From: Anaerosphaera multitolerans
GTDB taxonomy: Bacteria; Bacillota; Clostridia; Tissierellales; Peptoniphilaceae
Reading direction: 5' to 3'
NCBI RefSeq assembly: GCF_004006535.1
Contig: NZ_RLIH01000001.1
Location: 204,335-268,334, forward strand
DNA length: 64,000 bases
The position numbers and the translations under genes are program-made. Positions within the stretch are counted from its first letter, which is position 1. Every line of letters starts with the position of its first letter. The notes under the pieces are model-generated. The model saw only the letters and a list, made by a program, of their open reading frames with translations. It did no database searches and had not been told where the DNA came from. Positions 15,176-24,829 of the stretch are shown here, one piece after another.

Positions 15176-17782
15176 ATGGCAGATAATTTTGGCTTAAAAA
15201 TCGGTCTTGAAGGCGAGAAAGAATTTAAAAAGGCATTAACCGATATCAATCGTTCCTTTAAAGTACTTGGCTCTGAAATGAAACTGGTAGCCTCAGAATT
15301 TGATAAAAACGATAAGTCTGTCCAGGCTCTTTCCGCCAGAAATTCAGTCCTCAACAAAGAGATTGAAACCCAAAAAAGCAAAATTGATACCTTGAGATCG
15401 GCTCTAGAAAATGCAGCGACCTCCTTTGGAGAAACTGATAGAAGAACACAGAACTGGCAGATTCAGCTAAACAATGCTGAGGCGGCACTCAACAATATGG
15501 AGCGAGAGTTAAGTAGCAATAATGCTGCTCTTGAAGAAGCTAACTCCAATTATGATGATGCCGAAGATGCCCTCGATGACATGAACCGTGAAATGAACGA
15601 TGTCACCGATAGTGCCGATGATATGGGAAAAGAGATTGATGAGGCGGCTGACTCTGCTGAAAAGTCTGAATCTAAGTTTAAAGGCTTAGGTACAACTCTA
15701 AAATCTATTGGCATTGCCATGGGAGCTGTTGCTGTTGCAGCAGGAGCGGCGGCTGTCAAACTGGGTAAAGAAGTCATTTCCGCTTATGCCGATTACGAGC
15801 AATTAGTCGGTGGTGTGGATACGCTTTTTAAAGAGAACTCTCAGCAGTTACAAGACTATGCATCGAATGCCTATAAGACGGCAGGTCTTTCTGCCAATGA
15901 CTACATGGAAACCGTCACTTCGTTTTCTGCAAGCCTTATTTCTTCTCTTGGAGGAGATACTGAAAAAGCCGTTAAATATGCGGATATGGCAATTACTGAT
16001 ATGTCTGACAATGCCAATAAAATGGGTACAGACATGGAGTCCATTCAAAATGCCTATCAGGGTTTTGCCAAGCAAAATTACACCATGCTGGATAACCTTA
16101 AACTAGGCTATGGTGGTACAAAAAGTGAAATGGAGCGGCTCCTTGCCGATGCCAAGGCTATCTCTGGTATTGAGTATGATGTTTCTTCTTATGCCGATGT
16201 AGTTTCTGCCATCCATGTCATTCAAGAAAGCATGGGTATTGCTGGTACGACTGCTCTTGAAGCTGAGGAAACTATTTCAGGGTCCTTGAATGCTTTTGAA
16301 TCTGCTTTACAAAATCTCTTAGTTGGTTTTGGAAATGCTGATGCGGATATGGAACAACTCAGTAAAAACATGGTGGATGCCTTTCAGTCTGTGGTAAAAA
16401 ACATTACTCCAGTGATTGAAAATATCGTAAAGGCTTTACCTATAGCAATTGAAGCATTATTGGATGCGATTTCTGATTTGTTACCGACACTCCTTGCTAC
16501 GGTGACAGATTTATTTACTCAGGTACTTAACGCACTGATGAACCTACTACCTACCTTAATACCGGTAGCAGTTGATTCCATTCTCACGATTGTGAATGCG
16601 TTGATTGAAAACTTACCACTGCTAGTGGATGCGGCCGTTCAGTTAATTGCAGCTTTAGTGGATGGTCTTGGGCAGGCTCTCCCAGAACTTATTCCTGCGG
16701 CAGTTAATGCAATTACTACGATTGTACAAGGTTTGGTTGATAATCTACCCATGCTGCTCGATGCAGCACTGCAGTTAATACTTGGTTTGGCTCAGGGGCT
16801 ACTCGAAGCGATCCCGCAACTAATTGAGGCTCTTCCTACGATTATCTTGGCAATCGTTGATTTTATTATTAGCGCAATTCCTCAGATTATAGATGCAGGT
16901 ATTCAGTTACTAACATCGCTGGTTGCCGCGTTGCCTGAAATTATTACGGCAATTGTTGAGGCGATTCCACAGATTATTGATGGAATACTAAATGGGATTT
17001 TAAGTTCGATTCCACAACTCATTCAAGCAGGTGTCGACTTACTTGTTGCACTGGTTCAAAATCTACCGACCATTATTACCACCATTGTGGCAGCGATACC
17101 TCAAATCATTTCAAGTATCGTAAATGCCTTAATGGGAAACATCGACAAAGTCATTATGGCAGGGGTTCAGCTATTTGTAGCACTCATTCAAAACTTACCA
17201 ACCATTGTGGTAGAAATCGTAAAAGCAGTGCCCCAGATTATTGGCGGCATCGTCAGAGCATTTACAAACTCCATGGGTTCAATCGTGACGGTGGGTGGCA
17301 ACATTGTAAAAGGGTTATGGCAGGGTATTCAATCCCTTGCTTCTTGGTTATGGAATAAAGTGAGTGGTTGGATTAGTGGCATTTGGACTGGCATCAAGGA
17401 TTTCTTCGGTATCAAATCACCATCGAAACAGATGGGGTGGGTTGGTGAAATGCTTGTGAAAGGTCTTGCAGGTTCTATCCAAGATAACGGTGATGAGGCT
17501 GTGAAAGCGGCTGAGATGATGAGCGAGGATATCAACGATGTGATGACTAGTCTTGCCAGCGATATGAGTACATCCTTGCCTACAGACTTTTCAGTGGATA
17601 CTTCGGTAGGCGGTGTGATTTCAAATGCAGCGACCTCTTCCCTAGGTGGTGTCAGTGGGTCGCTAGTTACTGTACAGCAGATGATTGTACGAAGTGAAGA
17701 TGATATCAGAAGGGTATCTCAGGAACTTTATAACTTAATTCAAACAGGCTCTCGTGCTCAAGGTCGATTTTCTACAACATAA
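15176..17782 (+). CDS. tail tape measure protein
   Basis: An 868-residue tape measure protein that sets tail length. Residues ~1-165 form a long coiled coil; then an Ala/Gly-rich membrane-like segment (IGIAMGAVAVAAGAAAVKLG), a conserved globular region (YADYEQLVGGVDTLFKENS), and about 300 residues (~425-715) of hydrophobic repeats with recurring IPQII, LPTII and QLLVALV units. The C-terminus has the usual GIKSPSKQMGWVGEMLVKGLAGSI. Start ATG 15176, 8 nt after AGGAGG. Confidence 0.93.
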   Translation: MADNFGLKIGLEGEKEFKKALTDINRSFKVLGSEMKLVASEFDKNDKSVQALSARNSVLNKEIETQKSKIDTLRSALENAATSFGETDRRTQNWQIQLNNAEAALNNMERELSSNNAALEEANSNYDDAEDALDDMNREMNDVTDSADDMGKEIDEAADSAEKSESKFKGLGTTLKSIGIAMGAVAVAAGAAAVKLGKEVISAYADYEQLVGGVDTLFKENSQQLQDYASNAYKTAGLSANDYMETVTSFSASLISSLGGDTEKAVKYADMAITDMSDNANKMGTDMESIQNAYQGFAKQNYTMLDNLKLGYGGTKSEMERLLADAKAISGIEYDVSSYADVVSAIHVIQESMGIAGTTALEAEETISGSLNAFESALQNLLVGFGNADADMEQLSKNMVDAFQSVVKNITPVIENIVKALPIAIEALLDAISDLLPTLLATVTDLFTQVLNALMNLLPTLIPVAVDSILTIVNALIENLPLLVDAAVQLIAALVDGLGQALPELIPAAVNAITTIVQGLVDNLPMLLDAALQLILGLAQGLLEAIPQLIEALPTIILAIVDFIISAIPQIIDAGIQLLTSLVAALPEIITAIVEAIPQIIDGILNGILSSIPQLIQAGVDLLVALVQNLPTIITTIVAAIPQIISSIVNALMGNIDKVIMAGVQLFVALIQNLPTIVVEIVKAVPQIIGGIVRAFTNSMGSIVTVGGNIVKGLWQGIQSLASWLWNKVSGWISGIWTGIKDFFGIKSPSKQMGWVGEMLVKGLAGSIQDNGDEAVKAAEMMSEDINDVMTSLASDMSTSLPTDFSVDTSVGGVISNAATSSLGGVSGSLVTVQQMIVRSEDDIRRVSQELYNLIQTGSRAQGRFSTT

Positions 17783-17794
17783 GGAGGTGTGCCG

Positions 17795-18571
17795 ATGGGT
17801 TTTTCATATAACGATATTTCTTCAAAAAGCATGGGACTAAAAGCCAGGCTCACTTCCTGGCAAGTCTGTGGAGGAATGCGTAATTTTACCACCACCGTAC
17901 CTGGAAAGTATGGGGTGACAGACTTTGGGGCTGATTTTGATTACCGAGAAATCAATGTAGCTTGTAATATCTATCCCAAGCATAGCTTTTCTGCTCTGGT
18001 GAGTACGCTTGATGAACTTTCAACATGGCTTGATCCCATGCAAGGATTAAAAGAACTTGTTTTTGACGATGTACCTGACAGGTATTTCATGGCAAGGCTG
18101 AATGAAAAAGTGGATTGTGAACGACTCATTCGTTTTGCAGGAAGTTTTAACTTGAAGTTTTTCTGCCCTGACCCATTTGCTTATGCCATTACGGATGAAA
18201 ATTATTTAATAGAAAGCGAAGGAAGTCACACGATTACAAGACAGACCGGCAATGTTGAATCCAATCCTATGTATCGCTTGAAGGGAATCATCACATCGGG
18301 TGTGAACAATTTTATTTCTGTTACAACCAATGGATTGGAAATGAAAATAGTGAATGCGGTACTTTTGGCAGAAGAAACCCTTGTCATTGATACAGCTAAT
18401 ATGACGGCTTATGTGGAAGACGAAAACGGGATAATCTTAAGAAACGCTTTGCCTTACCTAGAGGAGATACAGTTTCCAAGTCTTCATGTGGGCACGAATA
18501 CCCTAGCAATAACAACAAATAATGCTGTGTTTACAGCGCTTGAAATAAAGGCTCGCAGTAGATGGAGGTGA
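17795..18571 (+). CDS. distal tail protein (Dit)
   Basis: A 258-residue siphovirus distal tail protein, forming the hub between tube and tip. Motifs include NDISSKSMGLKARLTSWQV at the N-terminus and the conserved RFAGSFNLKFFCPDPFAYA near residue ~120-140. The start is ATG 17795 after AAGGAGGTG. Gene order tape measure-Dit-Tal is standard. Confidence 0.88.
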   Translation: MGFSYNDISSKSMGLKARLTSWQVCGGMRNFTTTVPGKYGVTDFGADFDYREINVACNIYPKHSFSALVSTLDELSTWLDPMQGLKELVFDDVPDRYFMARLNEKVDCERLIRFAGSFNLKFFCPDPFAYAITDENYLIESEGSHTITRQTGNVESNPMYRLKGIITSGVNNFISVTTNGLEMKIVNAVLLAEETLVIDTANMTAYVEDENGIILRNALPYLEEIQFPSLHVGTNTLAITTNNAVFTALEIKARSRWR

Positions 18572-18575
18572 TCCA

Positions 18576-21101
18576 GTGGCATTAAAAACAATATTAAATA
18601 AACAGACAGATTTTACGGGAGAGTTCCCGGTTGAGCATGCAAAATCTGGACTATGGCGATTTAATGATGTATCGGTAGATGAATATGGTTATCTTGCAGA
18701 CTCTTCTGGATTAGACAGAAAAATAGAGCTTGTCAATTATCTAGGAACAACTGCAAGCCTTCAAAGCGGCCAAAAAGGGAGACAAATCCGAATCAACATC
18801 AACAATCCCGCTACAGAAAAAACCTACCTTAAAGTGGCCAATGATGGTACTTTCTTTTCGGAGATGGGAGAGCGAATCCTTGTTGGCGGTTGGATGATAC
18901 CGACTACTTATTCGGTGGGAAATACCTATTGCCCCATATTAAATACTCGCTATGGTCCTGGTCAGCCTATCTTTTACCTGTCGCTCTTTGCAGGCAGACC
19001 TAGAATCATGCTTTATAACGCTAGTGGTTCTCTTATACTCGACCAAACAACCACACCGCCTTTTTCACTTATCAATGGTGGTGTGTATTTTATTTGCATG
19101 GTCATAGAGCCAAACAATAAAAATGCATGGATTGTACTAGGAGATAGGACGAATGGAACGAGCTGGGTATCCCCGACCTATTCTTTTACAGGCTCACTAA
19201 ATCCTTCTTGTACAGCCGACATCATTATGGGTATGCATGCAGATACTTACTGGTATGCTGGAAGATTTGATGACTGGTTTTTTGATATGGATTCAAGTCT
19301 TACAACGGATGATTTGATTGATTATTTCAATGGGTCTCTTTTGACTAACGGTGGTGATATGGGCGGTGCTGTTGATGCCCTTAGCGTACCGGGAGTCGTG
19401 AGTTTAAGGGAAACAGAAGGTGTCTATCCAACGGAAGGAACACTATATACGGCTCCGGCAACGTGCAATCTGTCTGGCACAGGTCGGGTCTCCGTTACCA
19501 GTGAATATATTTCTGGGGTAACTGCAGTTGGGCCGATAGAAACCTCAACAAGCGATGACCTTGTTCAATGGAGTGATTGGGCAGCCATCGCACTTGATGG
19601 AAAACTTGTATCTCCAAATAAGGCATACATTCGTTTTAGGGTCACACTTAATACTGTAGATACGAGTAAGACCCCTCGAATCATTGATATCAGGCTTTAT
19701 GATATTCCAAAATCCCCTTATGAGAGGATTGGTTTTGCAAGACCGGTCGTACTGGATTCGAATGGAGCATGGGAGGCTGTGTTAGAAAATGCCTATAACA
19801 TTGTGGTAACAAGTGAAATTAATGGTGAAGATACGCTCTCCTTTATGATCCCCTACCGTGATACCAAGCGGGGATTTATTGATAGTGAAAAGAAAATTCA
19901 GATTGTTGATGACATCTATAAAGTAAGGACTTTAACAGATACAAAAGACAGTGAAGGAAATCTAGCGACTGAAGTGTATGCTGAGGCAGAGTTTTACGAC
20001 CTGACTTTTTCAGTGCGAAAAGAAGAACATAAATTTGATGCAGAAACTGCTGAAGTCTCCATGGCTTATGCCTTAGAAGGAACAGAGTGGAGTGTAGGCA
20101 CAGTCAATGTACGAACCAAAAGAACCTGGACGAGTACAGAAAAGAATGCACTATCCATCCTTCGTACGGTTGCAGACTTACATGGTGGAGACCTTGTCTT
20201 TGATTGTCCCAATCGGCTGGTCCATCTCTTAACGGTCTATGGTACGGATAGCGGTGCATTGTTTGCCTATAAGAAAAATATGAAGAGCATTAAAAGAGTC
20301 GTTGATACCAGAAGTCTTGTAACAAGGCTCTATGCCATTGGTAACGATGGTCTTACTTTTGCAGACATCAATGGAGGAAAGGCATATGTGGAGGACTATA
20401 CTTATTCGTCTGATATTCGAATATCAACACTTGATTGTTCTTCCTTTACCAATCCCTATCAGATGAAAGAATATACCGAGATGAGGCTTGCTCAGTATGC
20501 AAAGCCAAACATCTCTTATGTTTTAAATGCAATGGATTTATCAGTATTAACGGGTTATGAGCATGAAGCATGGTCACTTGGCGATTACGTTCATGTAGAA
20601 GATAAGGATTTAGGGCTGTCGGTAACCACTCGAGTCATACGAAGAGAATATAACTTACAAGAACCATGGAATACGGTACTCGAACTATCCACTACCCTTA
20701 AAAATCTGGGCAGTTCTGCAAGCCAGTGGGACAATGTAGCAGATTCTCTTGAAGGCACAAGTATGGTTACAAACAATGATATCCGTGAAATGGTGCCATT
20801 TAATTTATTGCGAAATTCTCGTGGTGATGATGCGATGGCTTATTGGGTTAACTCAGGCTTTGAAGTAGATGGTGATAACGGTGTGAGCGGTACTGCATCG
20901 TTTAAAGCAATGGGTGTAGAAAATATGACAAAGAGCATGGCTCAGACCATCTATCCAGCGAATCGTTCTAGCTACACGCTCTCGGCACAAATCGCATCTG
21001 AAAACCTTGAAAAGCTGAGTAGCGACTCACAGGTTGGCATTGAAGTGGTTATTGAATATGAAGATGGAACAACAGAAACAAGATTTATTGATTTGTATTA
21101 A
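18576..21101 (+). CDS. tail-associated (Tal-like) protein with LamG-like and endopeptidase-tail domains
   Basis: An 841-residue tail tip protein. Residues ~25-250 resemble a LamG/concanavalin-like sandwich (GVYFICMVIEPNNKNAWIVLGD). Residues ~385-700 look like the phage tail endopeptidase/minor structural domain (YNIVVTSEINGEDTLSFMIPY; SILRTVADLHGGDLVFD). The C-terminal ~110 residues look like the first part of a carbohydrate-binding sandwich and stop at TAA 21099. The next gene continues in the same reading frame after 12 nt and supplies what looks like the rest of that domain. Start GTG 18576 follows GGAGGTGA. Confidence 0.85.
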   Translation: MALKTILNKQTDFTGEFPVEHAKSGLWRFNDVSVDEYGYLADSSGLDRKIELVNYLGTTASLQSGQKGRQIRININNPATEKTYLKVANDGTFFSEMGERILVGGWMIPTTYSVGNTYCPILNTRYGPGQPIFYLSLFAGRPRIMLYNASGSLILDQTTTPPFSLINGGVYFICMVIEPNNKNAWIVLGDRTNGTSWVSPTYSFTGSLNPSCTADIIMGMHADTYWYAGRFDDWFFDMDSSLTTDDLIDYFNGSLLTNGGDMGGAVDALSVPGVVSLRETEGVYPTEGTLYTAPATCNLSGTGRVSVTSEYISGVTAVGPIETSTSDDLVQWSDWAAIALDGKLVSPNKAYIRFRVTLNTVDTSKTPRIIDIRLYDIPKSPYERIGFARPVVLDSNGAWEAVLENAYNIVVTSEINGEDTLSFMIPYRDTKRGFIDSEKKIQIVDDIYKVRTLTDTKDSEGNLATEVYAEAEFYDLTFSVRKEEHKFDAETAEVSMAYALEGTEWSVGTVNVRTKRTWTSTEKNALSILRTVADLHGGDLVFDCPNRLVHLLTVYGTDSGALFAYKKNMKSIKRVVDTRSLVTRLYAIGNDGLTFADINGGKAYVEDYTYSSDIRISTLDCSSFTNPYQMKEYTEMRLAQYAKPNISYVLNAMDLSVLTGYEHEAWSLGDYVHVEDKDLGLSVTTRVIRREYNLQEPWNTVLELSTTLKNLGSSASQWDNVADSLEGTSMVTNNDIREMVPFNLLRNSRGDDAMAYWVNSGFEVDGDNGVSGTASFKAMGVENMTKSMAQTIYPANRSSYTLSAQIASENLEKLSSDSQVGIEVVIEYEDGTTETRFIDLY

Positions 21102-21113
21102 GGAGGTGGATTC

Positions 21114-21311
21114 ATGGCCTATTTTTCAAGAACATCAGAAAAGATACTTCCAGAAAGCTATTCCTCAAAAGTAAAATCCATCACCATCCGTGTCTGTGTC
21201 ACAAATTGCACAGGCACTTTTTATATTACGGATCTCTTTTTACAGGCAGGCTCAGTGGTCACGGGATGGGTAGGTCATCCCTGTGAAATAAGGTGGACGT
21301 TAGATGGCTAA
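21114..21311 (+). CDS. small carbohydrate-binding-like tail protein, in frame with Tal
   Basis: A 65-residue protein (SKVKSITIRVCVTNCTGTFYITDLFLQAGSVVTGW) with the pattern of the second half of a CBM_4_9-like sandwich. It lies in the same frame as the Tal gene, separated only by TAA plus GGAGGTGGATTC, which serves as its ribosome binding site. Either a separate subunit that completes the Tal domain, or the product of a nonsense split. It overlaps the next gene by 8 nt. Confidence 0.65.
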   Translation: MAYFSRTSEKILPESYSSKVKSITIRVCVTNCTGTFYITDLFLQAGSVVTGWVGHPCEIRWTLDG

Positions 21312-21888
21312 GGTTAAATTTATAAGGTTAGCGGAAGTCATAAATAAAAAACAAGATAAGCGTGTCATGAGTGTAAGCATAAAACCTACCCTCTATGATT
21401 GCACTGGCATGATTTGGTTTACGGACATCCAATTACAAGAAGGACCTGTTCTAAATGGTTATGTGCCTCATACAGAAAGCAGGTTAGAAAAACTAAAGGA
21501 AGATGGCAGTATCAAGAATCCTGTTTGGTTTAACGGTGTGGTCCGTTCAGAGGAAACCATTATTTTATTTAATGTCGGTGAAACCTCCGCAGGACTTGAT
21601 GTTCATATCTATCCAAAGCTTTCTATGTCTGCTGGAACAGTGAAACTAAGCCAAGGTATAGGAGGGCAACAGGTCTCCTTCCCTAGAGAAATTGAAAAAG
21701 ATGCTGATTTGGCACTCTTAGCATCCACGCGAACTTGTACCAAAAACGGAGCAAGCGAACCCAAAGAGGGGTTCTATCAATACAGTGCTGCCTGGGACTC
21801 AAAGCATAAAGTGACCCTTGAAAAAGGGAAATCTGCAAGGGTGCTGTTTACCATGCAGGAAATGCAAGACGGAGGTGAACCATTCTAA
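21304..21888 (+). CDS. tail protein with carbohydrate-binding-like N-terminus
   Basis: A 194-residue protein. Its first ~60 residues repeat the pattern of the preceding small gene (SVSIKPTLYDCTGMIWFTDIQLQEGPVLNGYVPH versus the CTGTFYITDLFLQAG version), so the two are likely paralogous. The rest is β-rich with no motif I recognise. It sits between Tal and the GH18 tail protein and overlaps the latter by one base, so it is probably part of the tail tip or adsorption apparatus. Confidence 0.7.
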   Translation: MAKVKFIRLAEVINKKQDKRVMSVSIKPTLYDCTGMIWFTDIQLQEGPVLNGYVPHTESRLEKLKEDGSIKNPVWFNGVVRSEETIILFNVGETSAGLDVHIYPKLSMSAGTVKLSQGIGGQQVSFPREIEKDADLALLASTRTCTKNGASEPKEGFYQYSAAWDSKHKVTLEKGKSARVLFTMQEMQDGGEPF

Positions 21889-24356
21889 TGGAACGACTAA
21901 AAGGCAAGAAAATCATGGTGTGGACTTTTATGGGAAATGCACGAATGTATGAAGCTTTAGAGAAATATGGAGACCGGATTGATACCATCGGTCTTTTTTC
22001 TTTTAAAGTACGAGCTACCGGGGAGATTGTTGAGAGTGGTGTCACCATCAGCAGTATGCTCCCCTACATCAACCGTTATCGTCACATCAAATGGCTACTG
22101 ACCATTGCCAATGATGGTGCAAATAGTATTTTCAGAGCATTGAGAGATAACACGAATGGCGCTCAGGAACTGTTTCTATCCGAGCTTATTCGTATTATGA
22201 AAAAGTATCCGTGGTGTGATGGCATTGATATTGACCTAGAAAGAGGCGATGACTATTCCACTCATGCTGAGTCAACCGCCATGTTTAAAAATATTTACAA
22301 CACCATCAAAGCCTATGATTCAAGTAAACTGATGAACATTTGCCTTCCAGGTATGACCAGTGTCAATGGTTCAGTAGGTGGTGAGAACTGGTGTGTTTAC
22401 GGAGACTTAGACCCTTATTGCGATACCGCATCAATTATGAGTTATGGTATGGCTTGGTCAGGTTCTGCACCGGGACCTGTATCTCCAAGGAGCTGGCTTG
22501 AAGGGATTTATGATTATGCCGTTACAGTGATGAATCCCGATAAGATTTTCTTTGGGATGCCTGCTTATGGCTGGAACTGGCAAATCTTTGATACACCAGA
22601 AAACCTAGGAAAAGTCTACCGAGGAACGTCCCATACCTACTATGCGGCAAAATACTGGATGACAGGAGTCTATAATTTCACAGACGATGCGCCTCCTCAA
22701 CCGTTTATTCCCATCGTGGCTTATTGGGATGATGAGAATAAAGTGCCTTGGGCATTGCCTCATGTCTACGATTATATGGAAGGAAGAGATGCCACTCGCT
22801 ATAGCTATCCACTCTTATCTGCAAGCTACAATGGCAGACAATATCTGACGGCCTATGGCAAACAACAAAAGACAGCCTTTGGCACTGTTTATGTGGATCA
22901 TGATGCCATGCCGGATAGTTATTCTGGTGTTGTTTCTGTTTCTAATAGCGTCACAACACTGGGGGATGAAGGTGCGGCAACCTATCATTTTACGCTTGCT
23001 CAGGCAGGTACTTATGATGTAGCAGTAGAGCTAGGCTTTCCCTTTTGGGATAAGAATAGTATTCATATCTCCCTTGATGGAAATGAAGTAGATTTTTCTG
23101 AAAACAGACTGTGGTGGCCTTATTGGAGAACGACTTTCTGGACGGTACTGAAAAAAGGAGTGAACCTTTCTGCAGGAACACATACCATCACTATTTCGCT
23201 TGGGGTAAAGGGCGTACAGTTTTATGGATTTAGAGTCTGTTCTTCATTTTTTGAGGGGCCAACAGTTGGTGAAGCAGAATATACCCTTGCTCCTAGACAT
23301 TTCAAAGATATAAACGGAGATATGGTCGGGCCTGCAACAGGTTTTAAGTTGACATTCGAGATGCTTAGAAGAAAAGCAGATTCAGCCCTTGTGTGGTATG
23401 AGGATTTTAGAGATGAGAACCCTCTTCCCCAAAGCTACTGGACAACCTTATCGGGTGAATGGAGTGTTTGGCAAGATACAAGCAGTTCGATGAATAGACC
23501 CTATTCCCAACTGGAGGGTAAGGGACAGTTAGCATGGAACTACAACAATTTTTCAGATATCCACTTAAGGGCGCAGATTATTTTTCCTGAAACCTTTAGT
23601 GGCAAGGCAGGTGTTTTTATTGGAACGATTTATTGTTGCTTTAATTATGATAACCAGCGCATTGAACTGTATGAAAGTTCTACTTTAAAAGGTAGTTATG
23701 CCACCAGCTTTTCAAAAACATCGGCCGCAAACATTCGATCGAATCCAAGCTTTTATACTCTAGAAATTCGAAAGCGTGGCAATCAAGTGCGGGTCTATTC
23801 CTCTGCATCCAATACACTGCGCTTTACAGCCACTTGCTCGGATGTGACAGGGTATGCAGGTATTCGTTCGGATAATAAAGTCCATTGCCAGTTGCTTCGC
23901 TTAGGCGATGCCTGGACCTATGAGCCTTATGAACGCTTTGACGTGCTTATGCCAGATGGAACATTTAAAACTTATGGTCGGCTATCAAGAAGTAACTGTT
24001 CTTGGGATGATGAGTTTCAAGTGTTTACTTTAACAGCAGACATTGAAGAATCAGCCACAAGAAGTGAAAGCATCTCCCTTGATTATGACTTCTTTCATTC
24101 AGATATGATGCCATCCATTCAGTGTGGAAATGACTATAGTGTCACCATTATTCCGAGGGATATTAACATCTGGATATCTCGTCTTTTCTTAGGTGATGGA
24201 GATGGATTTTCCATTCTCTATTATCAGGATGTGGATAGCCTTGTGTACTGGGCAAATGAAGCAGCTTATCGGTGGAAACTTCGAGGCATGTGTATGTGGT
24301 CACTAGGGCAAGAGGATTTAAGACTCTGGGAGTGGCTACCAAAACAAATAGAGTAA
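21888..24356 (+). CDS. GH18-type glycosidase tail protein
   Basis: An 822-residue protein. Residues ~8-330 are a glycoside hydrolase family 18 barrel: the catalytic motif DGIDIDLER (DxxDxDxE) is intact at about residues 113-121, followed by SIMSYGMAWSG and FGMPAYGWNW. Residues ~335-460 form a carbohydrate-binding sandwich, and ~510-675 a concanavalin-like domain (FRDENPLPQSYW). GH18 enzymes cut β-1,4 GlcNAc linkages, so host glycan or peptidoglycan digestion during adsorption is inferred. The C-terminal ~130 residues are unassigned. Confidence 0.87.
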   Translation: MERLKGKKIMVWTFMGNARMYEALEKYGDRIDTIGLFSFKVRATGEIVESGVTISSMLPYINRYRHIKWLLTIANDGANSIFRALRDNTNGAQELFLSELIRIMKKYPWCDGIDIDLERGDDYSTHAESTAMFKNIYNTIKAYDSSKLMNICLPGMTSVNGSVGGENWCVYGDLDPYCDTASIMSYGMAWSGSAPGPVSPRSWLEGIYDYAVTVMNPDKIFFGMPAYGWNWQIFDTPENLGKVYRGTSHTYYAAKYWMTGVYNFTDDAPPQPFIPIVAYWDDENKVPWALPHVYDYMEGRDATRYSYPLLSASYNGRQYLTAYGKQQKTAFGTVYVDHDAMPDSYSGVVSVSNSVTTLGDEGAATYHFTLAQAGTYDVAVELGFPFWDKNSIHISLDGNEVDFSENRLWWPYWRTTFWTVLKKGVNLSAGTHTITISLGVKGVQFYGFRVCSSFFEGPTVGEAEYTLAPRHFKDINGDMVGPATGFKLTFEMLRRKADSALVWYEDFRDENPLPQSYWTTLSGEWSVWQDTSSSMNRPYSQLEGKGQLAWNYNNFSDIHLRAQIIFPETFSGKAGVFIGTIYCCFNYDNQRIELYESSTLKGSYATSFSKTSAANIRSNPSFYTLEIRKRGNQVRVYSSASNTLRFTATCSDVTGYAGIRSDNKVHCQLLRLGDAWTYEPYERFDVLMPDGTFKTYGRLSRSNCSWDDEFQVFTLTADIEESATRSESISLDYDFFHSDMMPSIQCGNDYSVTIIPRDINIWISRLFLGDGDGFSILYYQDVDSLVYWANEAAYRWKLRGMCMWSLGQEDLRLWEWLPKQIE

Positions 24357-24362
24357 TCAAAG

Positions 24363-24391
24363 GAACATCTGCAAAAGTAGGTGTTCTTTTT
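24363..24391 (+). terminator. intrinsic terminator after tail genes
   Basis: GAACATCT (24363-24370) pairs with AGGTGTTC (24379-24386) with one wobble, followed by TTTTT. It separates the tail and lysis genes. Confidence 0.6.
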
Positions 24392-24416
24392 ATTTCAACA
24401 AAAGGAGGAATTTTAA

Positions 24417-24827
24417 ATGAAAGAAATATGGAACTGGATCCAAATTGTGATAACAGCAATCGGTGGATTCTTCGGATGGTTTTTAGGAGGGGCAGACGGT
24501 TTCCTATATGCACTACTAGTCTTTGTAGTCATCGACTATCTAACAGGTGTCTTATGTGCAATCGCTGATAAGACCCTATCAAGTGAAGTGGGATTTATCG
24601 GAATCAGCCGTAAAGTGCTGATTTTTGTTTTAGTGGGTGTGGCCAATATTTTAGATGTCTATGTGATTGGTGATGGGAGCGTACTAAGAACAGCGATTGT
24701 TTTCTTCTATCTATCAAATGAGGGAATTTCGCTGTTAGAAAATTCAGCTCATCTTGGACTACCTATCCCAGAAAAATTAAAAGATGTATTAGAACAGCTC
24801 CATAACAAGAGCGACAAGGAGGAATAA
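24417..24827 (+). CDS. phage holin (toxin-secretion/phage lysis holin family)
   Basis: A 136-residue membrane protein. Hydrophobic segments are visible at about residues 8-27, 29-48 and 66-84, plus a weaker one near 90-105 and a charged C-terminus. The pattern GADGFLYALLVFVVIDYLTGVLCAI with GFIGISRKVLIFVLVGVANILD is typical of the phage_holin_4 family. It forms the membrane lesion that lets the endolysin reach the wall; the lysozyme gene begins 3 nt later. Confidence 0.92.
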   Translation: MKEIWNWIQIVITAIGGFFGWFLGGADGFLYALLVFVVIDYLTGVLCAIADKTLSSEVGFIGISRKVLIFVLVGVANILDVYVIGDGSVLRTAIVFFYLSNEGISLLENSAHLGLPIPEKLKDVLEQLHNKSDKEE

Positions 24828-24829
24828 TC

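Noticed and set aside
16400..17260. Repeats in the tape measure gene as a possible DNA tandem repeat
   Set aside because: Only the protein pattern repeats (IPQII/LPTII units). The DNA has diverged, and this is normal for tape measure proteins.
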